DNA from: Nonomuraea solani
GTDB lineage: Bacteria > Actinomycetota > Actinomycetes > Streptosporangiales > Streptosporangiaceae
Direction of reading: 5' to 3'
Assembly: GCF_900108335.1 (NCBI RefSeq)
Contig: NZ_FNVT01000034.1
Coordinates: 1-64,000, forward strand
DNA: 64,000 nt
Numbering within the stretch: position 1 is the stretch's first letter; the number at the start of each line of letters is the position of its first letter. The translations under genes and the position numbers were made by a program. Under the pieces are notes generated by a model that saw nothing but the letters and a program-made list of their open reading frames with translations, was not told the origin of the DNA and did no database searches. Shown piece by piece: positions 25,134 through 35,041 of this stretch.

Positions 25134-25886
25134 TTATGCCGTTGGGCGGCGGCGGCTGAGGATGGCGAGGACGACGCCGATGACGCCCACCGCCAGGCCG
25201 GCCGCGCCCAGGACGCGGGCCGTGGCGTCCGAGGAGGACTCGGCGGCGACCGGTACGACCGAGGGTGCGGCGGCAGTGACGGTGGCAGTGGCGGCGGCAG
25301 CGTCGGCGGACGGGGAGGCGCTGGCCGAAGCGGCGGTGCCGTGGCCGTTGCCGGCGCCGGCCGGGACCAGCTTGAGGACCGGTGCCGGGTGCTCCGCCTC
25401 CGTGCCGTCCGTCTTCGGGGCGTCCGCCCAGTTCACGACCTCACCCCCCGAGTACGTCTGCTTCGTCGGGAACGTCAGTGAGTCGGTGTCCTTGGGCAGT
25501 TGACCCATGGACACCTCGAACTCCTGGAACTCGCCCGGATTGATCTTGCCGCCCGACCAGACGATCTTGGTGACGGCCTCCTCCAGGTCGCCGTACTCGG
25601 TCTTGACCGGCTTGGGCAGTTTGCCCTCGGTGACCTTGACGTCCCAGCCGGGCAGCGGCTTGACCGACACGAAGGCGAGCGGATGGTCGGCGGGGAAGGT
25701 GACCTCGATCTTGGTGGTCGAGGCGTCGTCGCGTTCGTTGGGCACCCGGAAGGCGACCTTGCTGAACCCGCCCTGCTCGGCGGTGCCGGGCTGGATGGTG
25801 ACGTGGGCGAGCGCGGGCAGCGCGAGCCCGGCGGTGAGGGCGGCGGTGACGGCGAGCACGGTCGCCGCGCGGCGTACGAAGGACAT
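25134..25886 (-). CDS. YcnI-type (DUF1775) exported copper-binding protein
   Basis: A 250-residue protein. A signal peptide ends in TAGLALPALA, so the mature N-terminus is His (HVTIQPGTAEQGGF). This N-terminal His is the copper-binding residue of YcnI. The DUF1775 beta-domain is at about 30-175 (GWDVKVTEGKLPKPV, GEFQEFEVSMGQLP). An Ala/Ser-rich linker and a C-terminal membrane anchor (VLGAAGLAVGVIGVVLAIL-RRR) follow. It is probably a copper chaperone on the outer face of the membrane. The membrane gene just upstream completes a partial ycn-type locus. Confidence 0.9.
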   Translation of the reverse strand: MSFVRRAATVLAVTAALTAGLALPALAHVTIQPGTAEQGGFSKVAFRVPNERDDASTTKIEVTFPADHPLAFVSVKPLPGWDVKVTEGKLPKPVKTEYGDLEEAVTKIVWSGGKINPGEFQEFEVSMGQLPKDTDSLTFPTKQTYSGGEVVNWADAPKTDGTEAEHPAPVLKLVPAGAGNGHGTAASASASPSADAAAATATVTAAAPSVVPVAAESSSDATARVLGAAGLAVGVIGVVLAILSRRRPTA

Positions 25887-25930
25887 GCGAAAGCTCCACT
25901 TGGTGTTCGGGGGGAAGGAAAAAAGGACGG

Positions 25931-26470
25931 TCAGGCGGGAAGTGGAGGACCACGCCTGGCGACACTGTGCCGGAAGCCCGGCGGCAGCGGGACCACCCGC
26001 GCATGGACGATCGGCGCGCGGCCCCGGGGGACGGGCGCGGCGGCGACCGGCGTGAGCAGGACGAGATGACGGCCGAGGCGGCGCAGCAGCGACCAGATCG
26101 CGGCCTCGCCGCGCGACACCCACAGACCGGTGATCACCGTGGCCGTCAGGTGGGTGAGCAGCATGCCCGCGTTGACGGCCAGCCCGCCCCGGGCGTGCCC
26201 GTGGAGCAGGACGTAGGAGGCGCCCTCGCCCGCGAACAGCTCGTGCAGCCCGAGTTGCGCCCCCACCAGCACGATGGTGATCGTCCCGGCCGAACGCTCC
26301 CTGCCGCACAGCGCCAGCCCCAGCGCCGCCACGCCCGCCAGCCCGAGGGCGGCGGCCTGCGGCGCGGGCGCCGCGCCGCCGCCGAGCACGTGGGCGAGCG
26401 CGGCCAGAGCCACGCAGACGGCGGCGAAGACGGCCGTCCGCGCGAGCCTGAGGGGCAGATGGGCGCGCAT
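25931..26470 (-). CDS. small polytopic membrane protein upstream of ycnI-like gene
   Basis: A 179-residue protein with about four or five transmembrane helices. His residues fall in membrane-facing segments (LGLHELFAG, VLLHGHARGG, LLTHLTATVITGL). Proteins of this type precede DUF1775 genes in many actinomycetes and may take part in copper handling; that role is inferred from context. The ATG at 26470 starts directly before the first helix. The frame stays open upstream but has no hydrophobic or family-like content there. It is 44 bp from the ycnI-like start and probably co-transcribed. Confidence 0.7.
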   Translation of the reverse strand: MRAHLPLRLARTAVFAAVCVALAALAHVLGGGAAPAPQAAALGLAGVAALGLALCGRERSAGTITIVLVGAQLGLHELFAGEGASYVLLHGHARGGLAVNAGMLLTHLTATVITGLWVSRGEAAIWSLLRRLGRHLVLLTPVAAAPVPRGRAPIVHARVVPLPPGFRHSVARRGPPLPA

Positions 26471-26590
26471 GGGTGTGCCCCATGCTCTCACGGGGCAGGG
26501 GTTCTTGAGACCCACAGTTCCAAGCTGCGCAATGCCTGGTCCGAAAATGGCATTTGTCGCTAGGGTCGTGCCGACCACGTTGACATAGAG

Positions 26591-27073
26591 GTGAGAACGT
26601 TGCGGCACTTAGCTGGTTTGCTCATCGGGCTTGTGGTGACGGCTGCGGTGCTGGGAGGCGGCGGATGGGCCGTCCAGCAGGCCGTCGGCAACGCGGCGGC
26701 GAATCCACCGGACAATCAGCGGATGTGGATCGCGCTGGGCGCGATGGCCGCGGTCGGGCTGGTGGTGGGGCTTGTTACGGCCGGCCGGATCTCGCCGCTG
26801 GCGACGTTCGTGCCGTCCATGGTGCTGCTGGCCTGGACGGTGGTCTACGCGCTCGACGTCAACAGGGCGCTCTCGCTCATTCCGTCTGAGCCGTCGGTCA
26901 ACCAGATCGTCAGGGACGCCGGCTTCGGTGCCAAGACGCTGCTCACGACAGGCGTCTACGCCCTGCTCGGCGTGGCCCTGTTCATCCCCGTGCTGATGCC
27001 GTCGCGCTGGTCGCGCCGGCACGACGACCTCGACGAAGAGTACGAGACCACGCCGGAAGGCAGCTACTACTAG
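26591..27073 (+). CDS. four-helix membrane protein, unknown function
   Basis: A 160-residue protein with four transmembrane helices, at about 8-28, 46-66, 72-90 and 116-136, and an acidic cytoplasmic C-terminus (RRHDDLDEEYETT). I do not recognise the family. GTG start at 26591; a TTG nine bases later is possible. Its stop overlaps the end of the convergent ATPase gene by 4 bp. The divergent gene is the membrane protein of the copper pair. Confidence 0.7.
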   Translation: MRTLRHLAGLLIGLVVTAAVLGGGGWAVQQAVGNAAANPPDNQRMWIALGAMAAVGLVVGLVTAGRISPLATFVPSMVLLAWTVVYALDVNRALSLIPSEPSVNQIVRDAGFGAKTLLTTGVYALLGVALFIPVLMPSRWSRRHDDLDEEYETTPEGSYY

Positions 27074-27819
27074 GGCATGGAGCTGCCCGTGTAGAGGCGG
27101 GTGACGACCTCCTCGATCGACGACTGGCCGGGCGCGGTGGCCATCAGGTCGTCGAGCGTGCCGTCGAACGCCAGCCGCCCGTGGTCGATCAGCATGACCC
27201 GGCGGCACAGGCGTTCGATGTCACCGAGATCGTGCGTGGTCAGCAGCACCGTCGTGCCCCGCTCGGCGTTCAGCCGCCGCAGGAAGTCGCGGATGCCGGC
27301 CTTGCCGACCACGTCGAGCCCGATCGTCGGCTCGTCGAGCACCAGCACGTCGGGCGCGTGCAGCAGCGCCGCCGCGAGGTCGCCCCGCATGCGCTGGCCG
27401 AGGCTGAGCTGCCGGACCGGGGTGCGGATGAACGCGTCCAGGCCGAGCGTCTCGGTCAGTTCGGCGAGCCGCGCGGCGAACTCTTTGCGATCTACTTTGT
27501 AAAGGTGCCGGATCAGCTGAAAACTGTCCGCCAGCGGCAGATCCCACCACAAGGTCGTCCGCTGCCCGAAGACCACCCCGATCCGCCGCGCCAGCGTGGT
27601 GCGCCTGCGCGACGGGTCGAGCCCCGCCACCCGCACCTTCCCCGACGTGGGCGTCAGGATGCCGCAGAGCATCTTGATGGTGGTGGACTTGCCGGCGCCG
27701 TTGGGGCCGAGGTAGCCGACGAACTCCCCTTCGGCCACGGTGAACGACAGGTCGGTCACGGCGTGGACGACGTTCCGTTTCACCTTGAACGTGCGTCCGG
27801 CCCGGTCGAGCTCGATCAT
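27070..27819 (-). CDS. ABC transporter ATPase (COG4586-like)
   Basis: A 249-residue nucleotide-binding subunit. It has Walker A GPNGAGKSTT, Q-loop FGQRTTLWWDLP, signature LSLGQRMRGD, Walker B VLVLDEPTIGLDV and switch His TTHDLGDIE. The GQR-TTLWWDLP Q-loop is characteristic of the ATPase that works with paired COG3694/COG4587 permeases. Both lie directly upstream with gaps of 2 bp and an 8-bp overlap. Substrate unknown. Confidence 0.92.
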   Translation of the reverse strand: MIELDRAGRTFKVKRNVVHAVTDLSFTVAEGEFVGYLGPNGAGKSTTIKMLCGILTPTSGKVRVAGLDPSRRRTTLARRIGVVFGQRTTLWWDLPLADSFQLIRHLYKVDRKEFAARLAELTETLGLDAFIRTPVRQLSLGQRMRGDLAAALLHAPDVLVLDEPTIGLDVVGKAGIRDFLRRLNAERGTTVLLTTHDLGDIERLCRRVMLIDHGRLAFDGTLDDLMATAPGQSSIEEVVTRLYTGSSMP

Positions 27820-27821
27820 GG

Positions 27822-28610
27822 TCAACTCCCCGTCGATCGGTAGTGCCGGAGGGCCTGCCGCCAGGCCAGCGCGGCGAGCAGGGCGAGGACCAGCGCGGCG
27901 GCCGGTCCGAGGAACCGCAGGAATTCGGGCGTGCCGAAGGGGTCGTCCCGGCCCAGGACGTACAGGCCGGGCTGCCAGTTGATGAAGGCCAGCGGCAGCA
28001 CGTACGTCACGCCGGCGACCATGTCGCGGGCGTAGATGCCGAGCGGATACTGGCTGAGCTGGTGGCTGCCGTAGGTGAAGGCGCTGGTCACCTCGGGCGC
28101 GTCGACGAGCACGAACTGCACCGCGCCGGCCAGCGTCCACAGGGAGGTGAAGATGACGATGCCGGTGGCCACCATGACGGGGACCATCCAGAGGCGCCGC
28201 CAGTCGAGGTCGAGCGCGGTCATGGCGTAGCCGAGCACGATGCCGGCCTGCAGGATGCGCCCGATCCGGTTGGCGTTGAAGCGGTCGGCGGCGAGCTGGA
28301 CCCAGGCGCTGACCGGCCTGATCAGGAACGTGTCCAGGGTGCCCGCCTTGATGTGCTGGCTGACGCGGTCGAGGTTGCTGACGAAGGTGTCGCAGAGGGT
28401 GAAGGCGAGGCCGGCGGCGCCGTACAGGAAGAGGACCTCGTCGCGGGTGAAGCCGGCGAGGGTGGTGGTGTTGGCGAAGATGACCAGGATCACGCCGACG
28501 TCGAGCGCGGCGATGACGAAGCCGAGCGCGGTCATCAGCGCGAAGGAGGCCGGGTACGCGGCGGCGGCCCGGGTCCAGGTCCACACCAGCAGGGCGTACG
28601 TTCTAACCAC
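27822..28610 (-). CDS. ABC-2 type permease (COG3694-like)
   Basis: A 262-residue six-helix permease with GTG start at 28610, overlapping the stop of the upstream permease by 8 bp. Family-typical segments are VSQHIKAGTLDTFLIRPVS (cytoplasmic loop 2) and YPLGIYARDMVAGVTYVLPLAFINWQP. It forms a heteromeric exporter with the next permease and the ATPase. Confidence 0.88.
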   Translation of the reverse strand: MVRTYALLVWTWTRAAAAYPASFALMTALGFVIAALDVGVILVIFANTTTLAGFTRDEVLFLYGAAGLAFTLCDTFVSNLDRVSQHIKAGTLDTFLIRPVSAWVQLAADRFNANRIGRILQAGIVLGYAMTALDLDWRRLWMVPVMVATGIVIFTSLWTLAGAVQFVLVDAPEVTSAFTYGSHQLSQYPLGIYARDMVAGVTYVLPLAFINWQPGLYVLGRDDPFGTPEFLRFLGPAAALVLALLAALAWRQALRHYRSTGS

Positions 28611-29388
28611 CCTGGATCACCACCTTGTGGCGGACCGCCCTGGTGGCGAGCGCGCCGAGCCCGAGCAGGACGGCGGCCCAGAACACCTGGAGGGCGAGTG
28701 TCTCCAGGACCGGCGCCTTGCCGAGGTAGAGGTCGGTGGGAAGCTGGACCATGGCGGCCCAGGGCAGGGCCCTGGCCAGCTCGCCGAGCCAGCCGGGGAA
28801 GAGGTGCAGCGGCACCATCATGCCGCTGAAGAACGTGGTCAGGACGAGTGACGCGACCGCCACGCCGCGGTCGTCGAGGAGCCAGCAGACCGACAGCGCG
28901 ATCAGGTAGCGCCAGGCGAAGCTGACCACGACGGCGAGCGCGAAGCCGGTCAGGAACGCGAGCCACCGGCCGGGGTCGCCGGGGAAGAGGAGGCCGAACA
29001 CGGCCGCGCCGACGAGCATGGGCGGGAAGCCGCGCACCACGAACAGGTAGGCGGCCCTGCCCAGGTCTTCGGCGAGGGTCCAGAGCTGCAGGGAGGCGGG
29101 GCGGACGAGGTCGAGGGCGATGTCGCCGCTGCGGATGCGCTCGGGGAGGGTCAGGCCGCCGCCGAACAGTTGCATCGGCCCGATGAGTGCCTGGGTGACG
29201 AAGCAGTAGGTGACGGCGTCGGTGAGGTCGTAGCCGGCCAGGCCGGGGCGGGCCTGCCAGAGGGCGATGAGGATGTAGGCGCGCAGGATGCCGAAGACGC
29301 TGTTGGTGAACGCGCCGGCGAGCGCCGACCAGACGTAGGTGGCGTGTTTGCGGAAGCCGTACCGGACGAGCCGGGCATAGAGCGGTAT
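28603..29388 (-). CDS. ABC-2 type permease (COG4587-like), apparent ATA start
   Basis: A 261-residue six-helix permease. Family alignment by eye places the start at PLYARLVRYGFRKHATYVWSALAG. The codon there is ATA (29388-29386), preceded by GGAGG at 29402-29398 with 9-nt spacing. No ATG, GTG or TTG occurs in frame near this point, and the upstream frame is not family-like. Either ATA is used or an ATG was mutated. RSGDIALDLVRPASLQLW is the conserved loop. It is the first gene of the three-gene exporter operon. Confidence 0.75.
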   Translation of the reverse strand: MPLYARLVRYGFRKHATYVWSALAGAFTNSVFGILRAYILIALWQARPGLAGYDLTDAVTYCFVTQALIGPMQLFGGGLTLPERIRSGDIALDLVRPASLQLWTLAEDLGRAAYLFVVRGFPPMLVGAAVFGLLFPGDPGRWLAFLTGFALAVVVSFAWRYLIALSVCWLLDDRGVAVASLVLTTFFSGMMVPLHLFPGWLGELARALPWAAMVQLPTDLYLGKAPVLETLALQVFWAAVLLGLGALATRAVRHKVVIQGG

Positions 29389-29488
29389 GGTTTTGCACCT
29401 CCGGGGTGTGAGGACACGGTGACAGGCCGTGTCGGTGCCCGCGCACGGGTCTGCCGAAAGGGAAAGCAGGAAATTATCCGTTGCGGTG

Positions 29489-29884
29489 TCAGCGGTCCGC
29501 AACGCGATAAACGAAGCGCAGGCCCGACCAGGTGGCGTCGATGGCCGCGACCTTGTTGTCGACCAGGCCCAGGTCCAGGCCGTATTCGCGGATGGGGTTC
29601 TCGGACAGGTCGGTGGGGACCTTGCTGGCGCGTTTGGGCCAGCAGATCCAGAGTCCGCCGTTCCTGGCGAGCAGGGCCTTGGCGGTGGGGAAGGTGTCGT
29701 GCAGGGCGGTGCTGGCGGGGCAGAAGACGAGGATGACGTCGTACGGGCCCTCGCCCGGCGCGCGGTGGACTTCGGCTTCGGGTTCGCCCAGGTCGAGCCC
29801 GTCGGGGGCGTCGAGGGCGAGCACCAGGTGGCCCGGCTTGACGCCGAGCTTGCGGGGGAGAGGAGTGCCCGAATAGCCGGCCAT
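29489..29884 (-). CDS. DUF3052 protein
   Basis: A 131-residue cytosolic protein matching the actinobacterial DUF3052 family: PLPRKLGVKPGHLVLALDAP, then YDVILVFCPASTALHDTF, GGLWICWPKRASKVPTDL and LVDNKVAAIDATWSGLRFVYR. Function unknown; the fold looks like a small Rossmann-type sandwich. ATG 29884. It is separated from the exporter operon by 100 bp and lies divergent to the esterase. Confidence 0.85.
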   Translation of the reverse strand: MAGYSGTPLPRKLGVKPGHLVLALDAPDGLDLGEPEAEVHRAPGEGPYDVILVFCPASTALHDTFPTAKALLARNGGLWICWPKRASKVPTDLSENPIREYGLDLGLVDNKVAAIDATWSGLRFVYRVADR

Positions 29885-29935
29885 GGAGGCCAGCGTGTCA
29901 CAGGGCCGAAATGTTCGTGTAAGAGATGAGACACT

Positions 29936-29947
29936 TACCGGCCGGTA
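29936..29947. promoter_or_regulatory. TACCGGCCGGTA palindrome
   Basis: A perfect 12-bp palindrome between the divergent DUF3052 gene and the esterase gene, 42 bp before the esterase ATG. The sequence type is common for TetR-family operators, but no TetR gene is adjacent. Confidence 0.5.
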
Positions 29948-29989
29948 GTTCGATGTTGAAAGGGGAAGAACAGTCCTTGGAGGGTCGAT

Positions 29990-30970
29990 ATGCGGATCGA
30001 CAAGGATGTGGTTCCCGAATACCCCTTGAGCTGGCAGGCTCGCGCGCTGACCGGTCTCATGCGGGGCACCCTGAAGCCTGCCTCCACGCTGCTGATGCGT
30101 CACCCGCTGGCCCTGGTGGGGGCGTCCCGGCTGGGGGAGCTGGCGCGGCGGGTCGAGGTGCCGCATCCGGCGCACGTCTCGATCGTCCCGGCGGCCTTCT
30201 CCTCGTGTGGTGGCGAGTGGGTGCGCGGCGGGCAGGGGCTCGACGAGCGGAAGGTGGTGCTGTACTTCCACGGCGGCGGCTATTTCTCGTGTTCGCCGCG
30301 GACACACCGGGCGATCACGTGGCGGTTGTCGATGGTGGCGCGGCGGCCGGTGCTGGCGCTCGACTACCGGCAGGGGCCGGTGCACCGGCTGGCCGATTCG
30401 CTGGCCGACGCGCTGGACGCCTACGACTGCCTGCTGGGGCGGGGGTACGCGCCCGGGGACGTCATCGTGGCGGGCGACTCCGCCGGCGGGCATCTGGCTC
30501 TGGCGACGCTGCTGGCGCTGCGCGACCGTGGGCGGCCGCTGCCGGGGGCGGCGATCTGCCTGTCGCCGTGGGCCGATCTGACCGACTGCCCGCGCCGGGC
30601 CAACCGCTGGCAGGACCCGATGTTGCCGGCCAGCCGGGTGCGGTGGCTGGCGCGCCGGTGGACCTCGGGCCTGGATCCGCGCGATCCGCTGGTCTCGCCG
30701 GTGCTGGGGGACTTCACGGGGCTGCCGCCGTTGATGATCGTGACGGGGTCGACGGAGGTGCTGCGGGACGAGGCCCGGCGGGTGGCCGAGCGGGCGCGGC
30801 TGGCGGGGGTGCCGGTCAGGTATGAGGAATGGCGGCGGATGCCGCACGTGTTCCCCATTCTGGCGGACGTGCTGCCGGAGGCGCGGATGGCGTTCCGGCA
30901 CATGTCGCGGTTCCTGGGGGCGGTGGCCGCCGCCGGGCCCGCGTCGATGGGTGATTCCGCGGCCGCGTGA
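29990..30970 (+). CDS. HSL-type alpha/beta-hydrolase (esterase/lipase)
   Basis: A 326-residue serine hydrolase of the hormone-sensitive-lipase family. It has oxyanion motif HGGGY (about 94-98), nucleophile elbow GDSAGGH (about 163-169), an acid residue in the TGSTEVLRDEARR region, and His in MPHVFPILADVLPEA (about 285). It is the full normal length, without a signal peptide. ATG 29990 with GGAGGG 5 nt upstream. It likely hydrolyses short- to medium-chain esters. Confidence 0.92.
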   Translation: MRIDKDVVPEYPLSWQARALTGLMRGTLKPASTLLMRHPLALVGASRLGELARRVEVPHPAHVSIVPAAFSSCGGEWVRGGQGLDERKVVLYFHGGGYFSCSPRTHRAITWRLSMVARRPVLALDYRQGPVHRLADSLADALDAYDCLLGRGYAPGDVIVAGDSAGGHLALATLLALRDRGRPLPGAAICLSPWADLTDCPRRANRWQDPMLPASRVRWLARRWTSGLDPRDPLVSPVLGDFTGLPPLMIVTGSTEVLRDEARRVAERARLAGVPVRYEEWRRMPHVFPILADVLPEARMAFRHMSRFLGAVAAAGPASMGDSAAA

Positions 30971-31024
30971 GTTTGGCCCTGTCCCTTTTGCCGTGGTCGG
31001 CGTACGCTGGCAGATCTAAGTGTG

Positions 31025-31043
31025 TAAGGTTAGGTATACCTAA
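31025..31043. promoter_or_regulatory. DtxR/IdeR iron box
   Basis: TAAGGTTAGGTATACCTAA matches 17 of 19 positions of TWAGGTWAGSCTWACCTWA. It contains the perfect palindrome GTTAGGTATACCTAAC and ends 24 bp before the siderophore-interacting protein start. Confidence 0.85.
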
Positions 31044-31067
31044 CTTATAGATCTGGGGGACAGTTCG

Positions 31068-31904
31068 ATGGCTGAGAAGCCTATAGATCATCATCGGGGC
31101 GTCGTCCTGCGGACCGAGAAACTCTCGCGGCACATGGTGCGCGTCGTGGTCGGGGGCGACGGGCTGGCCGACTTCGCCACCAGGGGACTCACCGACCACT
31201 ATGTGAAACTCGTCTTCCCGTACGAAGGCGTGCAGTACCCCGAGCCGTTCACCGTGAAGGGCTGCCGCGAGACCATGCCGCGCGAGCTGTGGCCGCGGCT
31301 GCGGACCTACACCGTGCGCGCCTGGGACCCCGACTCCCGCGAACTGACCCTCGACTTCGTGGTCCACGGCGACGAGGGCCTGGCCGGGCCGTGGGCGGCG
31401 CGGGCCGTACCCGGTGACGTGGTGCTCATGCTGGGCCCGGGCGGCGGCTACGCGCCCGAGGCCGACGCCGCCTGGCACCTGCTCGTGGGGGACGAGAGCG
31501 CCCTGCCGGCCATCGCGGCAGCGCTGGAGGTGCTGCCGGACGGCGCCGTGGCGCACGTCCTGATCGAGGTGGACAGCCCTGAGGACGAGCAGAAGCTCGG
31601 CACCGCCGCCGACGCCCGGATCACCTGGATCTACCGGGGCGGCCGCCCCGTGGGCGAGGGACTCGTACGGGCGGTGCGGGACCTGGAGTTCCCCAGCGGT
31701 GACGTGCACGCGTTCGTGCACGGCGAGGCCGGTTTCGTGAAGGAGCTGCGCCGCCACCTGCGCCTGGAGCGGGGGATCTCCCTCGACCGGCTGTCGATCT
31801 CCGGATACTGGCGGCTCGGCGTGGACGACGAGGCGTGGCGCGAGGTCAAGAGCGACTGGAACCGTGCGGTCGAGGCCGAGGAAGAGGCGGCGATCGCCTC
31901 CTGA
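31068..31904 (+). CDS. siderophore-interacting FAD-binding protein (ViuB-like)
   Basis: A 278-residue cytosolic flavoprotein that reduces ferric siderophores to release iron. The N-terminal FAD domain has LRTYTVRAWDPDSRELTLDFVVHGDEGLAGPWAA (RTYTVR binds FAD). The C-terminal SIP NAD(P)H domain has LVGDESALPAIAAALE and VHGEAGFVKELRRHL, ending SGYWRLGVDDEAWR. An iron box directly upstream indicates repression in iron sufficiency. No siderophore biosynthesis genes are in the window. Confidence 0.93.
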   Translation: MAEKPIDHHRGVVLRTEKLSRHMVRVVVGGDGLADFATRGLTDHYVKLVFPYEGVQYPEPFTVKGCRETMPRELWPRLRTYTVRAWDPDSRELTLDFVVHGDEGLAGPWAARAVPGDVVLMLGPGGGYAPEADAAWHLLVGDESALPAIAAALEVLPDGAVAHVLIEVDSPEDEQKLGTAADARITWIYRGGRPVGEGLVRAVRDLEFPSGDVHAFVHGEAGFVKELRRHLRLERGISLDRLSISGYWRLGVDDEAWREVKSDWNRAVEAEEEAAIAS

Positions 31905-31914
31905 AGCATATGAG

Positions 31915-31953
31915 AAGGGCCGCGCCGGTGCTGGGGGTACCGACGCGGCCCTT
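31915..31953. terminator. bidirectional terminator
   Basis: Stem AAGGGCCGCG/CGCGGCCCTT extended by CGGT/ACCG across one mismatch, with a short T-run (CTTTC). It lies between convergent SIP and aceA. Confidence 0.8.
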
Positions 31954-31987
31954 TCGCCGGGGGGAACCGCCGGCGAGTCGAAGGAAT

Positions 31988-33274
<1,287 letters not shown>

Positions 33275-33524
33275 CGGTTCACTCCTTTGTCATCCCCTGG
33301 GGCTCCCTGCCGAGTCTCTGCCCTGGGCGGAGCGATCAATAGTCCGCCTGAGAGAGAAGAACGGTTGAAATTCTTGCTACATGCATTACCAGCGGGTATT
33401 CATCAGCGAAGAAATCGCAAGTTTTACCGTTGGACTAGACCAATCGCGGTGGCGCGCCGCAGTCGCAGGACGGTCACCCGTCGGAGGCTAGAAAATGGGC
33501 CGTTTTTCTGTCTAAGATTCCGGC

Positions 33525-34997
33525 ATGGCGTCCTTGCTAGGCGAAGAACCGCTGTCTTTGACGCAGGAGCTTGATCTGATCGCGTTTGGCCAGCGCCTGC
33601 GCCACCTGCGCAAACAGCGCGGTCTCACGCTGTCCGACCTGGGATCGCGCGTGAGCCGGGCGCCCAGCCAGCTCTCGCTCCTTGAGAACGGCAAACGCGA
33701 GCCCAAGCTCTCCCTGCTCAAGTCGCTGGCCACCGCGCTGGGCGTGCCCGTCGAGGAGCTGCTGCGCCGCCAGCCGCCCAACCGCCGCGCCCAGCTGGAG
33801 ATCGCGCTGGAGGAGGCCCAGCGCGACCCCATCTACGCCGGGCTCGGCCTGCCCCGGCTCAAGGTCTCCGCCCGCGTGCCCAACGACGTCCTCGAACACC
33901 TCCTCGGCCTGTACGGCGAGCTGCGCGCCCGGCAGGCCAGGGGCACCGCCACGCCGGAGGAGGCCAGGGCCGCCAACGCCGAGCTGCGGCGTCGGCAGCG
34001 CGAGGTGGGCAACTATTTCCCCGAGATCGAGAAGGCCGCCGCCGAGGCCCTCGACGCGGTCGGCTACCGTACCGGGGCGCTGTCGCAGAGCACCGTCCAG
34101 AGCCTGGTCACGCACTTCGGCTACACCGTGCACACCGCCCAGGACCTGCCCCGCTCCGTGCGCTCCATCACCGACCTGCGCAACCGGCGCATCTACGTCA
34201 AGCACGAGCAGCTCGGCATGCACACCCCGCGCACGATCCTGCTGCAGACGCTCGGGCACCTCGCGCTCGGCCACGACAAGCCCCGCGACTTCGCCGACTT
34301 CCTGCGCCAGCGCACCGAGGCCAACTACTTCGCCGCCGCCGTCCTCGTGCCCGAGAAGGCCGCCGCCCTCTACCTCCAGGAGGCCAAGTCCGACCGGGCG
34401 CTGTCGGTGGAGGATTTGCGGGACGTGTTCGCGGTCTCGTACGAGATGGCCGCCCACCGCTTCACCAACCTGGCCACCCACCATCTCGGCCTGGTCTGCC
34501 ACTTCGTGCGCAACGACGCCGGCGGCACCATCTACAAGGCGTACGAGAACGACGGCATCGTCTTCCCGGCCGACGAGCAGGGGGCCATCGAGGGGCAGCG
34601 GATGTGCCTGCAGTGGTCGGGGCGGCAGGTGTTCGCCTCGCCCGATCGGTTCTCGGTGTTCTACCAGTACTCGGACTCGCCGACCGGGACCTACTTCTGC
34701 GTGGCGCACGTCGATCCGTCGCGGGAGCGGGACTTCGCCATCACGCTGGGGGTGCCGTACAAGGAGTCGCGCTGGTTCCGGGGCCGCGAGACCACCAGCC
34801 GCACCAAGTCCAACTGCCCCAGCGGCGACTGCTGCCGCCGCCCGCCCGCCGAGCTGGCCGAGCGGTGGGAAGGGTACGCGTGGCCGTCCGCGCGGGCCAA
34901 CTCCCACGTGCTGGCCGCGCTGCCGCCCGGGTCGTTCCCCGGCGTGGACGAGGCCGACGTCTACACCTTCCTGGAACGGCACGCCACCGCGACCTGA
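33525..34997 (+). CDS. ramB: RamB-like regulator (HTH-XRE plus degenerate M78 domain)
   Basis: A 490-residue regulator of acetate and short-chain fatty-acid metabolism. An XRE helix-turn-helix is at about 22-80 (LRKQRGLTLSDLGSRVSRAPSQL). A ~60-residue helical linker and an M78/IrrE-like domain follow. There the metalloprotease motif HExxH is replaced by QTLGH within LLQTLGHLALGH (about 239-250), so proteolysis is unlikely. The C-terminal sensor-like domain has a Cys set (NCPSGDCCRRPP). Divergent from aceA with a 250-bp regulatory gap. By family precedent it senses acyl-CoA status and controls aceA and itself. Confidence 0.9.
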   Translation: MASLLGEEPLSLTQELDLIAFGQRLRHLRKQRGLTLSDLGSRVSRAPSQLSLLENGKREPKLSLLKSLATALGVPVEELLRRQPPNRRAQLEIALEEAQRDPIYAGLGLPRLKVSARVPNDVLEHLLGLYGELRARQARGTATPEEARAANAELRRRQREVGNYFPEIEKAAAEALDAVGYRTGALSQSTVQSLVTHFGYTVHTAQDLPRSVRSITDLRNRRIYVKHEQLGMHTPRTILLQTLGHLALGHDKPRDFADFLRQRTEANYFAAAVLVPEKAAALYLQEAKSDRALSVEDLRDVFAVSYEMAAHRFTNLATHHLGLVCHFVRNDAGGTIYKAYENDGIVFPADEQGAIEGQRMCLQWSGRQVFASPDRFSVFYQYSDSPTGTYFCVAHVDPSRERDFAITLGVPYKESRWFRGRETTSRTKSNCPSGDCCRRPPAELAERWEGYAWPSARANSHVLAALPPGSFPGVDEADVYTFLERHATAT

Positions 34998-35002
34998 GCG
35001 CT

Positions 35003-35037
35003 CGGCCCGCCGCGCCCGGGAGCGGCGCGGCGGGCCG
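35003..35037. terminator. perfect 14-bp stem hairpin after ramB
   Basis: Arms CGGCCCGCCGCGCC and GGCGCGGCGGGCCG with a 7-nt loop, 6 bp past the ramB stop and facing the convergent relic. Confidence 0.75.
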
Positions 35038-35041
35038 GGTC

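Noticed and set aside
33275..33524. A RamB-binding consensus in the aceA/ramB gap
   Set aside because: GCAAGTTT- and TTCTTGC-like words occur, but I cannot match the published motif well enough to place a site.
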